A stretch of DNA of 64,000 nucleotides from Aquarana catesbeiana (GCF_042186555.1 NC_133324.1:133259027-133323026), one strand, 5' to 3'; shown: positions 31,640 through 44,254, counted from the first letter of the stretch. The notes: generated from the letters alone by a model not told the origin. Numbers and translations: made by a program.

Positions 31640-33997
31640 AACCTCCTTTTGCTGTCATTACAGCCTTTAGTCTATTGGGATATGTCTCTACTAACTTTAT
31701 TTATCTACTAACAATATTTGCCCACTCTTCTTTACAGAACTGCTCAAGTTCAGTTATATTTGATGGTGACCATTTGTGGACTGCAGTCTTCAAGTCATTC
31801 CACAGATTTTCAGTAAGGTTTAAGTCTGAGCTCTGACTAGGACATGCAAGGACATTTGCCTTTTTCTCCTTCAATCACTGTGTGGTCATTTTTGCTGTGC
31901 AGTTTGGGTCATTGTCATGTTGGAAGGTAAACCTTCTTCCCATTGACAACTTGCTAGCCGAGTAATATAAAGAGAAAATATGCGCTGCGCTAGAGTGAAC
32001 TAAATCAATGTGTTAACTCTTGAGTGTAAACATATGTAAGAAAAACTCTTGAGTGTGAAACATATACAAAATAACCCTCTTTGTGTTACTCAAACACTGA
32101 TATAAAAAACGTATATATAAATTAATTTGATTCAAAACAATATTAAAGTGCAATGTGCATATAAAATATTGCCAAATAATTAAAGTGCATAAATAAATAC
32201 AAAAGCGCTTAGTGCTCCACAACGATTATAATAGACAGTCCTGATATAATGATAAGTGATGGGTGAAAAAATCCTAAAAATCAACATCAAAATAAGTGTG
32301 TAAAACAGTGTCCATGGATGGTGTAATCCAACATGCTCATGAGATCCTTGGTGCTGCAAACCATGCTCCGGTGCCCTTCACTGCCCTTTAGTGACCCCCC
32401 AGGTTATTGCAGAGCGTGTGACCCAGTTGCTACACTGAGTCAAAACACGCTTTGGAGCCACCCCCGGGCTCTGTACTGATTATCAGGTGCCGATCTCCAG
32501 CCTGGTTCAATGCAGCTTAGAAGTCCTCCAACCCCAGACCGATATAGACTAGGTGATATCCTCTAGCTGCGCACATACATGACACAATACGACACCTGCC
32601 AATGTCCGCACTCAAGAATGAAACTTCCCACGCTCTAGAGGATATCGCCTGGTCTATATCGGTCTGGGGTTGGTGGACTTCTAAGCTGCATTGAAACAGG
32701 CTGGAGATCAGCACCTGATAATCAGTACAGAGCCCGGGGGTGGCTCCAAAGCTTGTTTTTACTCAGTGTAGCAACTGGGTCACACGCTCTGAGGTGAGCG
32801 CAATAACCTGGGGGGTCACTGAAGGGCACCGGAGCATGGTTTGCAGCACCAAGGATCTCATGAGCATGTTGGATTACACCATCCATGGACACTGTTTTAC
32901 ACACTTATTTTGATGTTGATGTTTAGGATTTTTTCACCCATCACTTATCATTCTATCAGGACTGTCTTTTATAATCATTGTGGAGCACTAAGCACTTTTG
33001 TATTTATTTGTGCACTTTAATTATTTGGCAATATTTCATATGCACATTGCATTTTAATATTGTTTTGATACAAATGAATTTCTATATAGGTTTTTTATAT
33101 CAGTGTTTGAGTAACACAGAGAGAGTTATTTTGTATATGTTTCACACTAAAGAGTTTTTCTTGCATATGTTTACACTCAAGAGTTAACAAATTGATTTAG
33201 TTCACTCTAGCACAGCACATATTTTCTCTTTATATCAGTTTGCACGGTTTATGAAACGTGATCTGCGCCTGCAGCTGGGTATTGTCATTTTATTGGCATT
33301 GGACTGTTGTGGCTTGCAAGATTTTTCTTTAACTTTCCAGCAGAGAGCAGCAGATTTTCCTCAAGAATTTGATGGTATTTTCCCCCATCCATTTTTCCTT
33401 CTATCCTGACAAGTGCTCCAGTCTCTGCTGTAGAGAAACACCCCCATAACAGAATATTACAACCTCCATGCTTTACTGTAGGGATGGTGTTATTTGGATG
33501 GTGAGCTGTTTTGGACTTCCGCCAGTCATATCACTTGGTGTTGAGAAAAAAAATAATTACATTTTAGTTTCATCTGACCATAACACCTTTTTCCATGTGG
33601 CCTCAGAAGGTGTGTTTTGGCAAAGCTCAGTTGTGACTGCATGTGGCCTTTCTTGAGGAGTGACTTTTTTCTTGCAACCCTCCCATACAAGCCATACTTG
33701 TGTAGAGTTTGTGACGTTGTTGTCACACGCACACAATGACCACTCTTTTTCATAAATTCCTGCAACTGCTTAAGAGGTGCTGTAGACCAGTTTCCTCCTG
33801 TCTCTTTTATCCAGTTTGGAGCAACGTCCTGACCCAGGGAGGGTCTGTGTTGTACCAAATACCCTCCACTTTTTAATAATAGACTTTGCTGTGCTTCTAG
33901 GCATTGATAAAGCCTTTGACATTTTTTTGTATCCTTCTCCTGACTGCCTGTCCACAACTATACCCTGGAGATCTTTTGACAATGTCTTGCCACCCAT
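31640..33997 (-). pseudogene. Tc1 family 6 transposase, split
   Basis: Reading minus from 33997: MGGKTLSKDLQ start, helix-turn-helix MSKALSMPRSTAKSIIKKW, then in another frame YGLYGRVARKKSLLKKGHMQ and the catalytic-domain start. The insertion separates the MGRRFTFQ-type second-aspartate region (about 31940) from the rest. Several stops and frameshifts are present. Confidence 0.75.
31959..33330. mobile_element. Inverted-repeat insertion with 11-bp duplication
   Basis: Two arms of about 580-600 bp (31966-32560 and 32640-33232) are near-complements, for example GTTAACTCTTGAGTGTAAAC near 32014 and its mirror near 33170, around a short centre. Flanks AACTTGCTAGC (31948-31958) and AACTTTCCAGC (33331-33341) agree at nine of eleven bases. 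A unique tail of about 95 bp follows the right arm. No coding capacity. Class unknown; tail-to-tail PLE terminal repeats are one possibility. Confidence 0.7.
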
Positions 33998-34398
33998 AGT
34001 TGATTGTTTACTTCAACTGCACTACCAGGGACTAAAAAGCTCCAGGAAAGCTCTTTTCATGCTGAGCTAATACAAATGACCACAGCTGATCACAGTTGAA
34101 AGTCAAATGGCTTTGAGTACCATTGAGAAGGTGATTATACTACACCTGATTGAGTTTACAAGTCAGTTATTTTTAGGAAGGGGGTGATCCTTTTTCCAAC
34201 TCTATAATTCTGATTTTTATTTATTTATTTTTTTTCTGACATGTTTTTGTTATATCTTTCAAGTGGATGTTATAAGTTGCACTGAGTAAATATAGTTGGA
34301 TAAATCAAAAACTGCGTCTACCTTCATTTCAAGCTGCAAAGCAAATAAAAGTGATTATTTTAAAGGGGGGGGGGGGTGATTATTTTCTAAACCCACTG

Positions 34399-35179
34399 TA
34401 TATAAACTTGTCTACTGTGCTTTTGAAATTCGCTACCAGATAGAATCACATCTTTTTGTGACAATTCTGCACTGTATAACTACCCTTCACAATTTGAAGT
34501 TTTCACAGAGCTACATCAACAAATATGGGCGCTAGCAGCTAAAAGAACATTGTCTAGTGTGCGTCAGTAAGGTCATTTCATGCATGTCCTAAAACTTCCC
34601 AGCAGAAGGCTGTTCAATGTTATGGGAAACAGAAGTTCCAGTGTGTTTTAATTTGATTAAATTGATTTCCAGTCACTTCCGCATGTCACTTTGGTAAACA
34701 CAAGTCAGAAAATGACCCAAAGCTGGACATACTCCAGACAAGATAAATAAACTCCTGTTACTGAGGTGGGACAGCTATTACCCCCTCATTTCTGGGAATA
34801 ATCATGGATGCACTTGCTGCATTCCACATTCCACAGTGTCCTTAAAGTGTATATAAATTCTAAGAACAAACTTCAATTATTTGCTAGCTTTTGGCCTTTT
34901 AAAGATACAATTAAAGTGTTTTGATATAACTGTTCAGTAAAAAAACAAAACAAAAAAAAAATGAAATTTTGTTGAGCTGGAAACTTCCTGTACCTTGCCT
35001 GTGCTGCACTTATATCAGTTACATTGTTTCCAGTTATCTCTCACTACAGTAAATACAATAAGATGAGTTAGTGTTTTCACCCTCAGACAGGAACTGTGTT
35101 ACTGGCAGTATCAGCAAATGAAAATAAAACTTGAAAGTTGGAAACGACTGCAGCCACCATATCTAAGGACTGGTAAGCT
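34399..35179. other. Unassigned sequence
   Basis: No repeat ends or coding signal seen. One of the few stretches that may be unique. GCAGCCACCATATCTAAGGA near 35153 recurs near 36893. Confidence 0.35.
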
Positions 35180-35800
35180 GCAATGTATACCATTTTTAGC
35201 CTTGATTTAACACTTAACACTAACAGCTTGTTTCATTCACTTGTGAAATGTGCACAAATGTGGAATCACTTCTATACAAGTGCTCAAATAAATAATATAT
35301 ATAAATATACTCAAATTCATCACCAGAGAAACAAATCCAGTAAAAAACGCATTGTGCAAAAAAATTCCAAATGTGCTAAAAAATATCTATATTAAACTCA
35401 AGTCCATAAACAAGTCCACACATAAAATGTATATAATGAATGAATGTGTAAATATATTCCACTCCGTGTCTGCCGGTGCTCAAAGGAAATTGACAAAGTG
35501 CTCCGTCCACAAGAAAAAAAGATAGCCTCTTACCAGATTAGATGGATCCCTCCCTATTACAGAGATCAGAAAAGCTTGTGCAGGAGTAATCACAGAGATT
35601 TCAAACAGCATGTCTTGATATTCTTGTAGGGAAGAGCTCGATATATTCCATGATCATAAATGGAAAGGGAGAAGCCTCATAGTGTAAATCAGCCAACTTT
35701 TTATTGAAATATATATAAGTTACACTAACATTAAGGTAAAAAATTAAAGCATGAATTGTATTCCTAGTGGTGGTATCAACCTGCCAGTTAGCTCAGATAG
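35180..35800. other. Possible PLE- or LINE-related non-coding repeat
   Basis: AT-rich, no reading frame. I suspect a retroelement terminal region on the minus strand, but no hammerhead core or ends are visible. Confidence 0.25.
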
Positions 35801-35834
35801 CATTGCAAATACTCTCTGATCGGTTGGCTGAATT

Positions 35835-36105
35835 ACACTATGAGTCTGGGTTCACATATGAGCCACATGCGGCTCACAGCAGGGTCCAGTGCATCACGGT
35901 TCACCGTTTCAGGTCCGATTTCAGCCCAAATTTTTGGCTGAATTCAGACTTGAAACGTACCAAAAGACACACAGCGTTTTTGTGCAAATCGCACCAGACC
36001 GTCTGCGGAGATATGTGAACCGGCTCCATAGAGAGCTGGTCAAAATCTCCTGCTATTGCGAATTGGATGCTGGGATTCGCAATGGTGTGAACCCAGCCTC
36101 AGGCT
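35835..36105. repeat. GTTCACAC MITE, inverted relative of 9069/28615
   Basis: TGAGTCTGGGTTCACATATG and GGTGTGAACCCAGCCTCA are inverted ends. The interior matches the 28615 copy in reverse (GCGAATTGGATGC, GGAGATATGTGAACCGGCTC). Confidence 0.65.
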
Positions 36106-36205
36106 TCTCCAGTTCCATTTATGATCCTTGAATGTACATCGCTGGATCGGGTCGGCCTCTGGTAAGAAAAAGGGAGGGGGGGGGGGCGGGGGAGCTGCAG
36201 CACAG

Positions 36206-36252
36206 AAGGTTTTTCACCTTATTGCACGGAATGCAATAAGGTGAAAAACCTT
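36206..36252. repeat. Perfect 21-bp hairpin
   Basis: AAGGTTTTTCACCTTATTGC(A) CGGAA TGCAATAAGGTGAAAAACC(TT). Adjacent to a G-rich run at 36173-36192. Confidence 0.85.
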
Positions 36253-38069
36253 ATATGATCAATATGTTTGCCAATAATGCTTGCACATCCTCACTGACCT
36301 TCTCTGATCCATCCATCTCTGATCTGTTAATGAGTCCACCTAAGGAGGTATTAAAGGCAATGCCAAAAATGTAATGTATTGCAGCTTACCATTCATTAGG
36401 TGTGGTGGTTGCATTTGTTTTCTTATTCTGGGCTTTTTTTTTCTTATTATTGGTGGTTGCATTTGTTTTCTTATTCTGGGCTTTTTCTCTCTTTGTACCT
36501 AGTGATCCAGCCAGAACACACCTCCTGTATTAGAGTGCCCCACTCTGGATGAAGGAGCAACAGAGACACCTCTGGATAGCAGCATTGTCAGTATGGGGGG
36601 AGGGGTGTGTTAGATGGAGTAGCAGATTTAGATACACTAATAAACTGAAGCCAAACTCCAGCTAACACTTTTTAAGCAGTTACAGCAACTGTTTTGTTTA
36701 TTTTGGGATAAAGGTTTTACATAAATAAATGAAAGCTGATCATTGTAAGCACCCCTGTCAGTGATAAATGGTTTGTCTCAACCCTCTAACTGCTACATCG
36801 GCAGGACAGCTTATTCTGTTGAAAAACAACAGATTTACTGACTAGATCACATGTAAAGATAAAAGAAAGCCTAACAAAGAAAAGGAATGCAGCCACCACA
36901 TCTAAGAACTGGTAAGCTGCATTAACTTAAAATAAATGTTTGCTTTGCGTTTTAATCCCGCTTTAAACTCTGACTTAGTATTAATCTTGATAACGGGAGC
37001 GTTATCTTACCCCCGTGTAATGCTTTGGCTGTTTTATGTGATTTTTCTATTATTCACTACATCAATTTGGACTTTTCCCTCTGTCTCTTCCAAAGGCATT
37101 AGAATATTGGATTTCTTCCATGGGAACAAATATACTAAACAAGAGCCACAGTTATCTATCTATATGTACATGAGAATATAAATACTGTAAGTGTTATACA
37201 ATCTGCAGGCAAGACATAGGTCAGTGAATGTGAAGTGCGTACTTGGTGAGACTCTACATAGAAGCTACTGTATATATTCTGTTTGTATGAACAAGACGTC
37301 AGCACCAAATATGGGAACACCACCAACCACTAATCTCAGGGCACGCATTGCTATATCACCCAAAAATGCCCAAACACTTGACACTGGAATTTAACTTTTT
37401 TCTTAAAAATAAGAAAATATTGCCTATAGTTATTTCTAGTATTTTCCATAGAAATTATGTGAGCTTTTAAAATTTTTATTTAGATAAAAGTGAAAGATCA
37501 ACTTTAAGATAAAACATTCAGTAGTGAATTTCCAGTGTTTTTTATCAGCTTTTTTTTATCATGAAAGAAATGTGGCTGGGGTATCAGAATACTGGCAAGG
37601 CATGATGGCGCAAATCTGCTGTTAGGAAAATTCACACACATTTTAAAATGACTTTTTTTTTCTTTATTTCTTTACACTTTTTTTAGGTGTATGCAAAATC
37701 AAAGATGTGTTGCATTGAGTAGGAAAGGGTTAACACCCTGTCAGTGTGTCCCCAATGGAAGAATATCCCACCATTCTCTGGTGATGGTCACAAAGACACG
37801 ATTGATTGTACCCAGTGGAGATACAGACCACAATAAAAACCTGGTGAAAGCGTTAACTCTTACATTCTATTAAAAACTGAAATATTAAATATTGGCTTTA
37901 AATATACTTATATCAGTCACAGCAGACTGTAATCTGGTTTGTCTGTGTTCTAATCCAACTTTATTGCCACATTTTATAATCATTATTTTACCATCTCTGT
38001 GGCATCTCAGCACTATGTCTTACTGCCTGGTATCTCATGGATTATACTACTTTGCTATGTGTTGGCAGG
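36253..38069. other. Unassigned sequence with local duplication
   Basis: GGTGGTTGCATTTGTTTTCT is tandemly duplicated at about 36400 and 36453. GCAGCCACCACATCTAAGAA near 36893 repeats a motif from 35153. No gene. Confidence 0.35.
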
Positions 38070-38680
38070 TTGTTGGGCGGCCCAATCTCTTGTCTGCCAG
38101 TGGGAGCTGTTCTTGGTGCCCCTCCCTTGCCCCCCCCTTTTGTGGGATGTGGGTGGGTGTGGCTGTACGCATCGGCGCCATGCCACCGCTCCGCATGTGC
38201 GATGTTACTTTGTGCGCTGCGGGTGCGTTTGCCATCCACCTTCCGGTGTCTTGCCGAGAAAGTTCCCTCGGCGGATAAGGACCCCCCCTGTACGAACTAC
38301 TATCAGCCGCCGGAGATAGCCGAAGCTCAAAATCTTCAATCAGCTGTACACGGCACCTGCGCCCTAGGTCCAGGTTCCTTCCCCACCATCCAAGTGGACC
38401 TAGAGGGGGGGGGAATAAAAAAAGAGCTGAGTGAAGCGAGGCCGTGCCCGAAGCGTGGCGAGCGAAGCGAGCCCGCGAGGGGCCCTCTTACAGGCGCCGT
38501 GTACAGCTGATTTTCACCTATACACCTTTGGCTATTTCCGCCGGATCCTACTGCGCGCCTGCACAGTAGAGGAGGGTCCTTATCGGCGGAGCGGAACTTT
38601 CTCGGCAGAACACCGGCCGACCATTAGGGAATGTTCGTCTGAGTCCAGTGGGCGGCTCGGGCCCCTCCGCTGAGGTCGCT
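38070..38680. repeat. GC-rich foldback element
   Basis: GGTGTCTTGCCGAGAAAGTT (38248) is mirrored by AACTTTCTCGGCAGAACACC (about 38596), and CAGCTGTACACGGC (38341) by GCCGTGTACAGCTG (about 38497). CpG-rich between. The frames over it are artefacts. DNA element of unknown class. Confidence 0.5.
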
Positions 38681-39249
38681 CCTCCCCTTCCGACATGCCA
38701 TGCGTGATGCTGGTGCGGGTCATGCTAGGATCATTTGGGAGCATAAAACACGTTCATTTGACACTTGCCAGTCCTTTTAGCTGCACACTTCCCTTTCACA
38801 TGCACTTGTTTATTGGATTATATCCACTTCCAATCTCAAGGTAAATCACTTTGAGTTTACTTTTTATTTTGGGCTCCTTTTTCTTGGGATTTTATCAATC
38901 CTATATGTTTATCACATATCACACATTGTTTATAGAACATTTACTTATATCCACAGCAGTGGAGCCCATGCTCACCGTCACTTGCAAGATTATATGGCAC
39001 ACCATTTTCTTGGTATTACACTTATGCTCCTGGCTGCTTCTGCATGTCTTGATCACCTCAGCTCCCTTGGTGGACATCCATTGCGGTCCTGGTCCTTCAG
39101 TCCTGTGCACTTAGCACAGGTGAGTATTTTAAGGGACAGTTATTTTCCCCCTTATCCATCATAATTTATTTTCATCTATTATATATATAGCATAGACCCT
39201 TGGTTATTTATGTTCTCTCTTTTGTTACAGTATCCTATTGCATCTGCTC

Positions 39250-39283
39250 CTGAAGAATTGGTTGATCCAACGAAATGCGTCGG
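39250..39283 (+). ncRNA. Hammerhead ribozyme-like motif with intact core
   Basis: CTGAAGA (39250-39256), helix II ATTGG-TTGAT-CCAAC with at least four pairs, GAAA (39272-39275), helix III TGCG, GTC (39279-39281). All core boxes match CUGANGA/GAAA/GUC. Helix I is weak here (C-G, T-G). Confidence 0.6.
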
Positions 39284-39475
39284 ACTTATTCATGATGCGA
39301 TCTGCTTATATTTATGGCCTTACATGCCTTTGTTTCATTTCAGACAAGTATCTACATACCATGCCCAAGGCTAGTTGCTTTTTTTGGCCACACCATAAAT
39401 CTGCTGTCGCTTGCCTATTACGTTCATTTGGTTTGCAGCATGTCAATATGAAGTTTGTAATTATATGTATGTAAC

Positions 39476-39572
39476 TTTTATGTGATGTTTTTGTCATCCA
39501 TTTTACTACTTTCACGTGATGTTTTTGTCATCTATTTTACTACTTTCATGTGATGTTTTTGTCATCCATGTT
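39476..39572. repeat. Three-copy 35-bp tandem repeat
   Basis: Unit TTTCATGTGATGTTTTTGTC + ATCCATTTTACTAC, three imperfect copies. Confidence 0.8.
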
Positions 39573-39626
39573 AAAATAAATGTATATTTCTCCTACATTG
39601 CCAAATTTATTTAGCCTTAATTTATA

Positions 39627-40997
39627 CAGTGCCATGAAAAAGTATTCTTACCCCTTGAAATTTTCCAGGTTTTGTCATGTTACAACCACAAACGTAAATC
39701 TATTTTATTGGGATTTTATGTGGTAGACCAACACAAAGTTGCACATAATTGTGAAGTGGAAGGAAAAAGATAAATTGTTTTCCAATATTTTTACAAATAA
39801 ATATCTGAAAAGTGTGGCATACATTTGTATTCAGCCCCCGAGTTAAAACTTTGCAGAACCACGTTTTCGTTGCAATTACAGCTGTAAGTCTTTTTGGGAA
39901 TGTCTCTACCAGCTTTGCACATCTAGAGAGTGAGTCATGAGTGAGTGCCCATTCTTCTTTGCAAAACAGCTCAAGCTCTGTCAGATTGGATGGAGAGTGT
40001 CTGTGAACAACAATTTTTAAGTCTTGCCACAGATTCTCAATTGGATTTATGTCTGGACTTTGACTGGGCCATTCTAACTTATGAATATGCTTTGATCTAA
40101 ACCATACCATTGTAGCTCTGGCTGTACATTTAGGGTCGTTGTCCTGCTGGAAAGTGAACCTCCGTGCCGGTCTCAAGTCTTTTGCAGACTCTAACAGGTT
40201 TTCTTATAAGATTTTTCTGTATTTGGCTCCATCCATCCTTCGATCAACTCTGACCAGCTTCCCTGTCCCTGCTGAAGAAAAGCATCCCCACAACATGATA
40301 CTGCCACCACCATGTTTCACGGTGGGGATGGTGTGTTCAGGATGATGTGCAGTGTTAGTTTTCCACCACACGTTTTGCTTTTAGGCCAAAAAGTAAAAAT
40401 TTGGTCTCATCTGACCAGCAGAGCACCTTCTTCCACATGTTTGCTGTGTCCCCCAAATGGCTTCTAGCAAACTGCAAATGGGACTTCTTATGGCTTTTCA
40501 ACAATGGCTTTCTTCTTGCCATAAATTCTATTCCATAAAGGGCAGATTTGTGGAGTGCATGACTACTAGTTGTCATGTGGACAGATTCTCCCACTTGCAG
40601 CTCCTCCAGAGTTACCATGGGCTTCTTGGCTGCTTCTCTGATTAATGCTCTCCTTGCCCAGCCTGTCAGTTTAAGTGGATGGCCATGTGGTAGGTTTGCA
40701 GTTGTGCCATACTCTTTCCATTTTCAGATGATGGATTGAACAGTGCTCTGTGAGATGTTCAAAGCTTGGGATATTTTTTTTATAACCTAACCCTGCTTTA
40801 AGCTTCTCCACAACTTTATCCCTGACCTGTCTGGTGTGTGCCTTGGCCTTCACAATGCTGTTTGTTCACTAAGGTTCTCTAAAAAACCTCTGAGGGCTTT
40901 GCAGAACAGCTGTATTAAATACTGAGATTAAATTAATTTTGTAACATGACAAAATGTGGAAAATTTCAAGGGGTATAAATATTTTTTCAAAGTACTG
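39627..40997 (-). mobile_element. Tc1-like transposon, family 7, complete ends
   Basis: Left CAGTGCCATGAAAAAGTATT and right AATATTTTTTCAAAGTACTG are inverted repeats bordered by TA (39625-39626, 40998-40999). The terminal repeats include CCTTGAAATTTTCCA / TGGAAAATTTCAAGG. The transposase is on the minus strand. Confidence 0.9.
39795..40853 (-). pseudogene. Tc1 family 7 transposase, DD34E
   Basis: Minus-strand blocks in different frames: N-terminal helix-turn-helix (TRQVRDKVVEKLKAG), second helix-turn-helix (ALHKSALYGIEFMARRKP), catalytic D in WSDETKFLLFGL (about 40405), D in FQQDNDPKCTA (about 40145) and E in PDINPIENLW (about 40040), with 34 residues between the last two. Frameshifts separate the three blocks. 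Confidence 0.85.
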
Positions 40998-40999
40998 TA

Positions 41000-41840
41000 T
41001 AATACGTGCCTCAGTCCCAAATACACCCCCCCCCTTTCCAATTAACTTAAAACAGGGATGGAGGCGCATATTTTATGTGCCTCATTCAAAGTCCCAAACT
41101 CTTTAATTTTAAATATACTTAACGTGATATTAAAGTCTTGTTTTTTATTTTTTTTTAAATAATAAACATATTATACTTTTCTGCTCTGTGCAGTTGGTTT
41201 TGCACAGAGCAGCCCAGATCTTCCTCTTCTCGGCTCCCTCTTTGGTGCTCCTGACCCCTCCTTCCTGTTAAGTGCCCCCACAGCAAGAAGCTTGCTATGG
41301 GGGCACCCAAGCCAAACTGCAGCTCCCTGTGTCTTTTCTCTCCTCATTGGCTCACTGACTTTGACTGTCTCAGCCAATGAGGAGGGAGACTTCCGGACAG
41401 CCGAGTTTCTCGTGCAACATCGCTGGACCTATAAACAAACGACGGGCAGGCAGGTGCTTTTCCATCCTGACTGGACATGATGTGCCATCACACGGTTACG
41501 GGGCCGCATAGAGGCGCAATCTGTCACCGGCCGTGTCCACGAGACACAGCTGTTGACCAATCAGAGTACTGGCTCGCTGTTGGTACTGTGTGACCGCCGT
41601 GACAAATCACAGCAGGTCACATGACAGTTATACACAGCGTACGGCTTCCTTTCAAGCCATCCAATGTGTACAAATGTGTTGCTAGCTGTGATTGCTCAAT
41701 TTGATCACATGGTACAGACAGGGCCAATCACAGCCCATCTGTACCACGTGATTAGCTTTGACCAATCACAGCTAATCACAAAAAATAGACTGAATGAATC
41801 AGTTTCATTCAGTAAAATGCTTGCTTATAGCAATGTAATA
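41000..41840. other. MITE-rich unassigned sequence
   Basis: GTGATATTAAAGTCTTG (41123) resembles the mirror sequence at 52090, suggesting one end of a dispersed element. GATTAGCTTTGACCAATCAC near 41751 recurs around 44310-44370. No gene. Confidence 0.35.
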
Positions 41841-42080
41841 CAGTATGTCACAAAAGTGAGTACACCCCACACATTTTTGTAAATATTTTATTATACCTTT
41901 TCATGTGACAACACTGAAGAAATTACACTTTGCTACAATGTAAAGTAGTGAGTGTACAGCTTGTATAACAGTGTAAATTTGCTGTCTACCTTAAAATAAC
42001 TCAACACACAGCCATTAATGACTAAACCGCTGGCAACAAAAGTGAGTACACCCCTAAGTGAAAATGTCCAAATTGAGCCC
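41841..42080 (-). mobile_element. Tc1-like transposon, family 5, second fragment
   Basis: CAGTATGTCACAAAAGTGAG after TA, then the same leader as 31192-31430 (GTAAAGTAGTGAGTGTACAG, AAACCGCTGGCAACAAAAGT), continuing into a different downstream segment (to about 42200). No transposase frame. Confidence 0.75.
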
Positions 42081-42641
42081 AATGAGCCATTTTCCCTCCC
42101 CAGTGTCATGTGACTCGTTAGTGTTACAAGGTCTCTGGTGTGAATGGGGAGCAGGTGTGTTAAATTTGGTGTTATCGCTCTCGCTCTCTCATACTGGTCA
42201 CTAAAAGTTCTCTATAATTTCCCAGTGCATTCTGGGATACAGGAGCCTCCACTATCTCTGCCCTGATGCCAGCTAACACTTCATAAATGCTGTAGGTGCT
42301 GCTAAGGTGCGGTTACAGAGCATCACCACTGAAATCAATGGAAGCAGTTGACAAGCGTCGATGTCTCATGAAATCGACATGCTGTCTAATTTTTAACATG
42401 ACACCATGCTGCCGCTCCTGTGTGAACAGCACTGTGGTACTCATTGTAATATTCTTGGCAGGCGGTGCTGGGCAGTTATGAGGCTTTATAAATGCCCAAG
42501 AAATGCTGCTTAAACACAAAGTATTGACACACATGTAAATGAGCCCTTACTAACATATTTACAGAAACCTTGAAGGACAGCTATGGATTACATCTCTATT
42601 ACTAGCTTACTATTTGTACCACTTACAGACGTTTGTTACAC
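42081..42641. other. Unassigned sequence
   Basis: No gene or repeat ends recognised. Segment GAAGGACAGCTATGGA near 42571 recurs near 51790. Confidence 0.35.
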
Positions 42642-42645
42642 TTAA

Positions 42646-43311
42646 AGTGATTGTTAAGCCACTCTAACCTGTATACACCATCATCATTGCCTCCTATTGT
42701 AGTATCTCCCTCTGTGTATGATTTATAAAAATAAATGCTGCAAATACCTCATTTCACTGCCGAAATTGCGATCACATGACTGCCCAGCTTTCTTCCTTTC
42801 TCCTCTGAGAGATGCAGTGGGCGTGACTGAGATTTCCCTGCTGATGTCAGTCTGGAGGGGAGGAGGAGAGGAGGAGAGAGCTGGCTGGTCATGTGATCAC
42901 AATTTCAGCTCTTAAATAAGGTATTTACAGCATTTATATTTCTAAATCATTCACAGAGGTGAACACTGCAATAGGAGGCAATACTGATGGTGTATACAGG
43001 TTAGTGTTATGAGAGCAGCAGCAGGGGGGGGGGGGCAGCTCACACACAGACAGGGAGGGGAGGGGGGAGGAGGACACAGGAGCAGAGAGGAGAGCAGATA
43101 GCAGGATGCTGATGACAGAGGCACGTAAACTGACCACGGTGTCAGGCCATGATACATCGTGGTCAGTTTACAGAGGGGTGGGGAGAAACTGGCAGGATCA
43201 GTCAGGTTTTTTTAGGTGGTACAGAGGGCCAAATGACACAGGACAAGCACTGTGTCATATAACATGCTTTAAAGGAGCAGGATCCATTTTTTTGGGGGGT
43301 TAACAAACGCT
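42646..43311. repeat. TTAA-flanked MITE
   Basis: TTAA (42642-42645) then AGTGATTGTTAAGCC; right end GGTTAACAAACGCT then TTAA (43312-43315). An inner fold pairs AACCTGTATACACCATC with GATGGTGTATACAGGTT. Shares its right TTAA with the next element. Confidence 0.6.
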
Positions 43312-44063
43312 TTAACCACTTCAATACAGGTCACTTTTACCCCCTTACTGCCCAGGCTTTCAGCGCCGTCGTACTTTGAATGATAACTGCACAGTCATGC
43401 AACACTGTACCCAAACTAAATTTTTATCATTTTGTTCACACAATTAGAACTTTGTTTTGGTGGTATTTAATGACCACTGGGTTTTTAATTTTTTGCAAAA
43501 TAAATGAAAAAAAAAAAAAAAGACTGAAAATGTTGAAAAAAAGCGTTTCTCTTTGTTTTTGTTATAAAATTTTGCAAATAAATAATCTTTCTTCATAAAT
43601 TTAGGCCAAAATGTATTCTGCTACATTTCTTTGGTGAAAATAACAAACATGTGTATATTATTTAGTCTGTAGGAAACTGATATATTTTTGAGAGTTGATC
43701 AATCCTTACAGTATGTAAAGCCTCATTTCTTGAGGCTCAAAAATGTCAGAACAGTACAGATATCCCCAAATGACCCATTTTTGGAAAGTAGACAGTCTAA
43801 TGTATTTAGTAAGAGACATGGCAAGTTCTTTGAAGTTGTAATTTTTATATTTTTTACATACTGTCACCAGTGCAGTACAGCATCATCATATAACTGGTGT
43901 GGCGGTGATCAGGGACACTGGTGACAGTAAAAAAAAAAAAAGTATTACATTTTTTCTTTTTTTTAACACATTGTGACCAGAGCAATATACTGTTACCATT
44001 TTACTACTCTGGGGAAGTGACCAGGATTTTATTTTATTTTTTTACACATTGTGACTGCTTATA

Positions 44064-44254
44064 CCCTGTTTCCCCAAAAATAAGACCTAGCGTGATTGTC
44101 AGTGATGGCTGCAATATAAGCCCTACCCCCCAAATAAGCCCTACCCTGAAAATAAGACCTACAAGGACTTTAACTAGGGCTTATTTGGGGGGTAGGGCTT
44201 ATATTGCAGCCATCACTGACAATCACGCTAGGTCTTATTTTCGGGGAAACAGGG
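44064..44254. repeat. TA-flanked palindromic MITE
   Basis: CCCTGTTTCCCCAAAAATAA is mirrored by TTATTTTCGGGGAAACAGGG over almost the whole 191 bp. TA on both sides (44062-44063, 44255-44256). Confidence 0.85.

Larger units (their letters stand above)
31621..34398 (-). mobile_element. Tc1-like transposon, family 6, split by insertion
   Basis: The right end CACCCCCCC..CCCACTG mirrors a CAGTGGGTTTAGAAAATAAT-type terminus and is followed by TA (34399-34400). The left end is cut at the family 5 junction. The body holds a decayed transposase and a 1372-bp inverted-repeat insertion at 31959-33330. Confidence 0.75.
38690..39610 (+). mobile_element. PLE-type terminal repeat with hammerhead-like motif
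   Basis: Non-coding block with the ribozyme-like motif at 39250-39283 and a three-copy tandem repeat at 39476-39572 just before AAAATAAATG. No RT or nuclease frame, so a solo terminal repeat. Confidence 0.45.

Noticed and set aside
32690..32770. Hammerhead-like words (CTGATAATC, GAGCC-GGCTC helix, CAAAGC) in the inverted-repeat insertion
   Set aside because: GAAA and the GA of CUGANGA are missing and the order is only suggestive.
38037..38510. 157-codon frame in a CpG-rich block
   Set aside because: It spans an inverted-repeat DNA element and has no domain.
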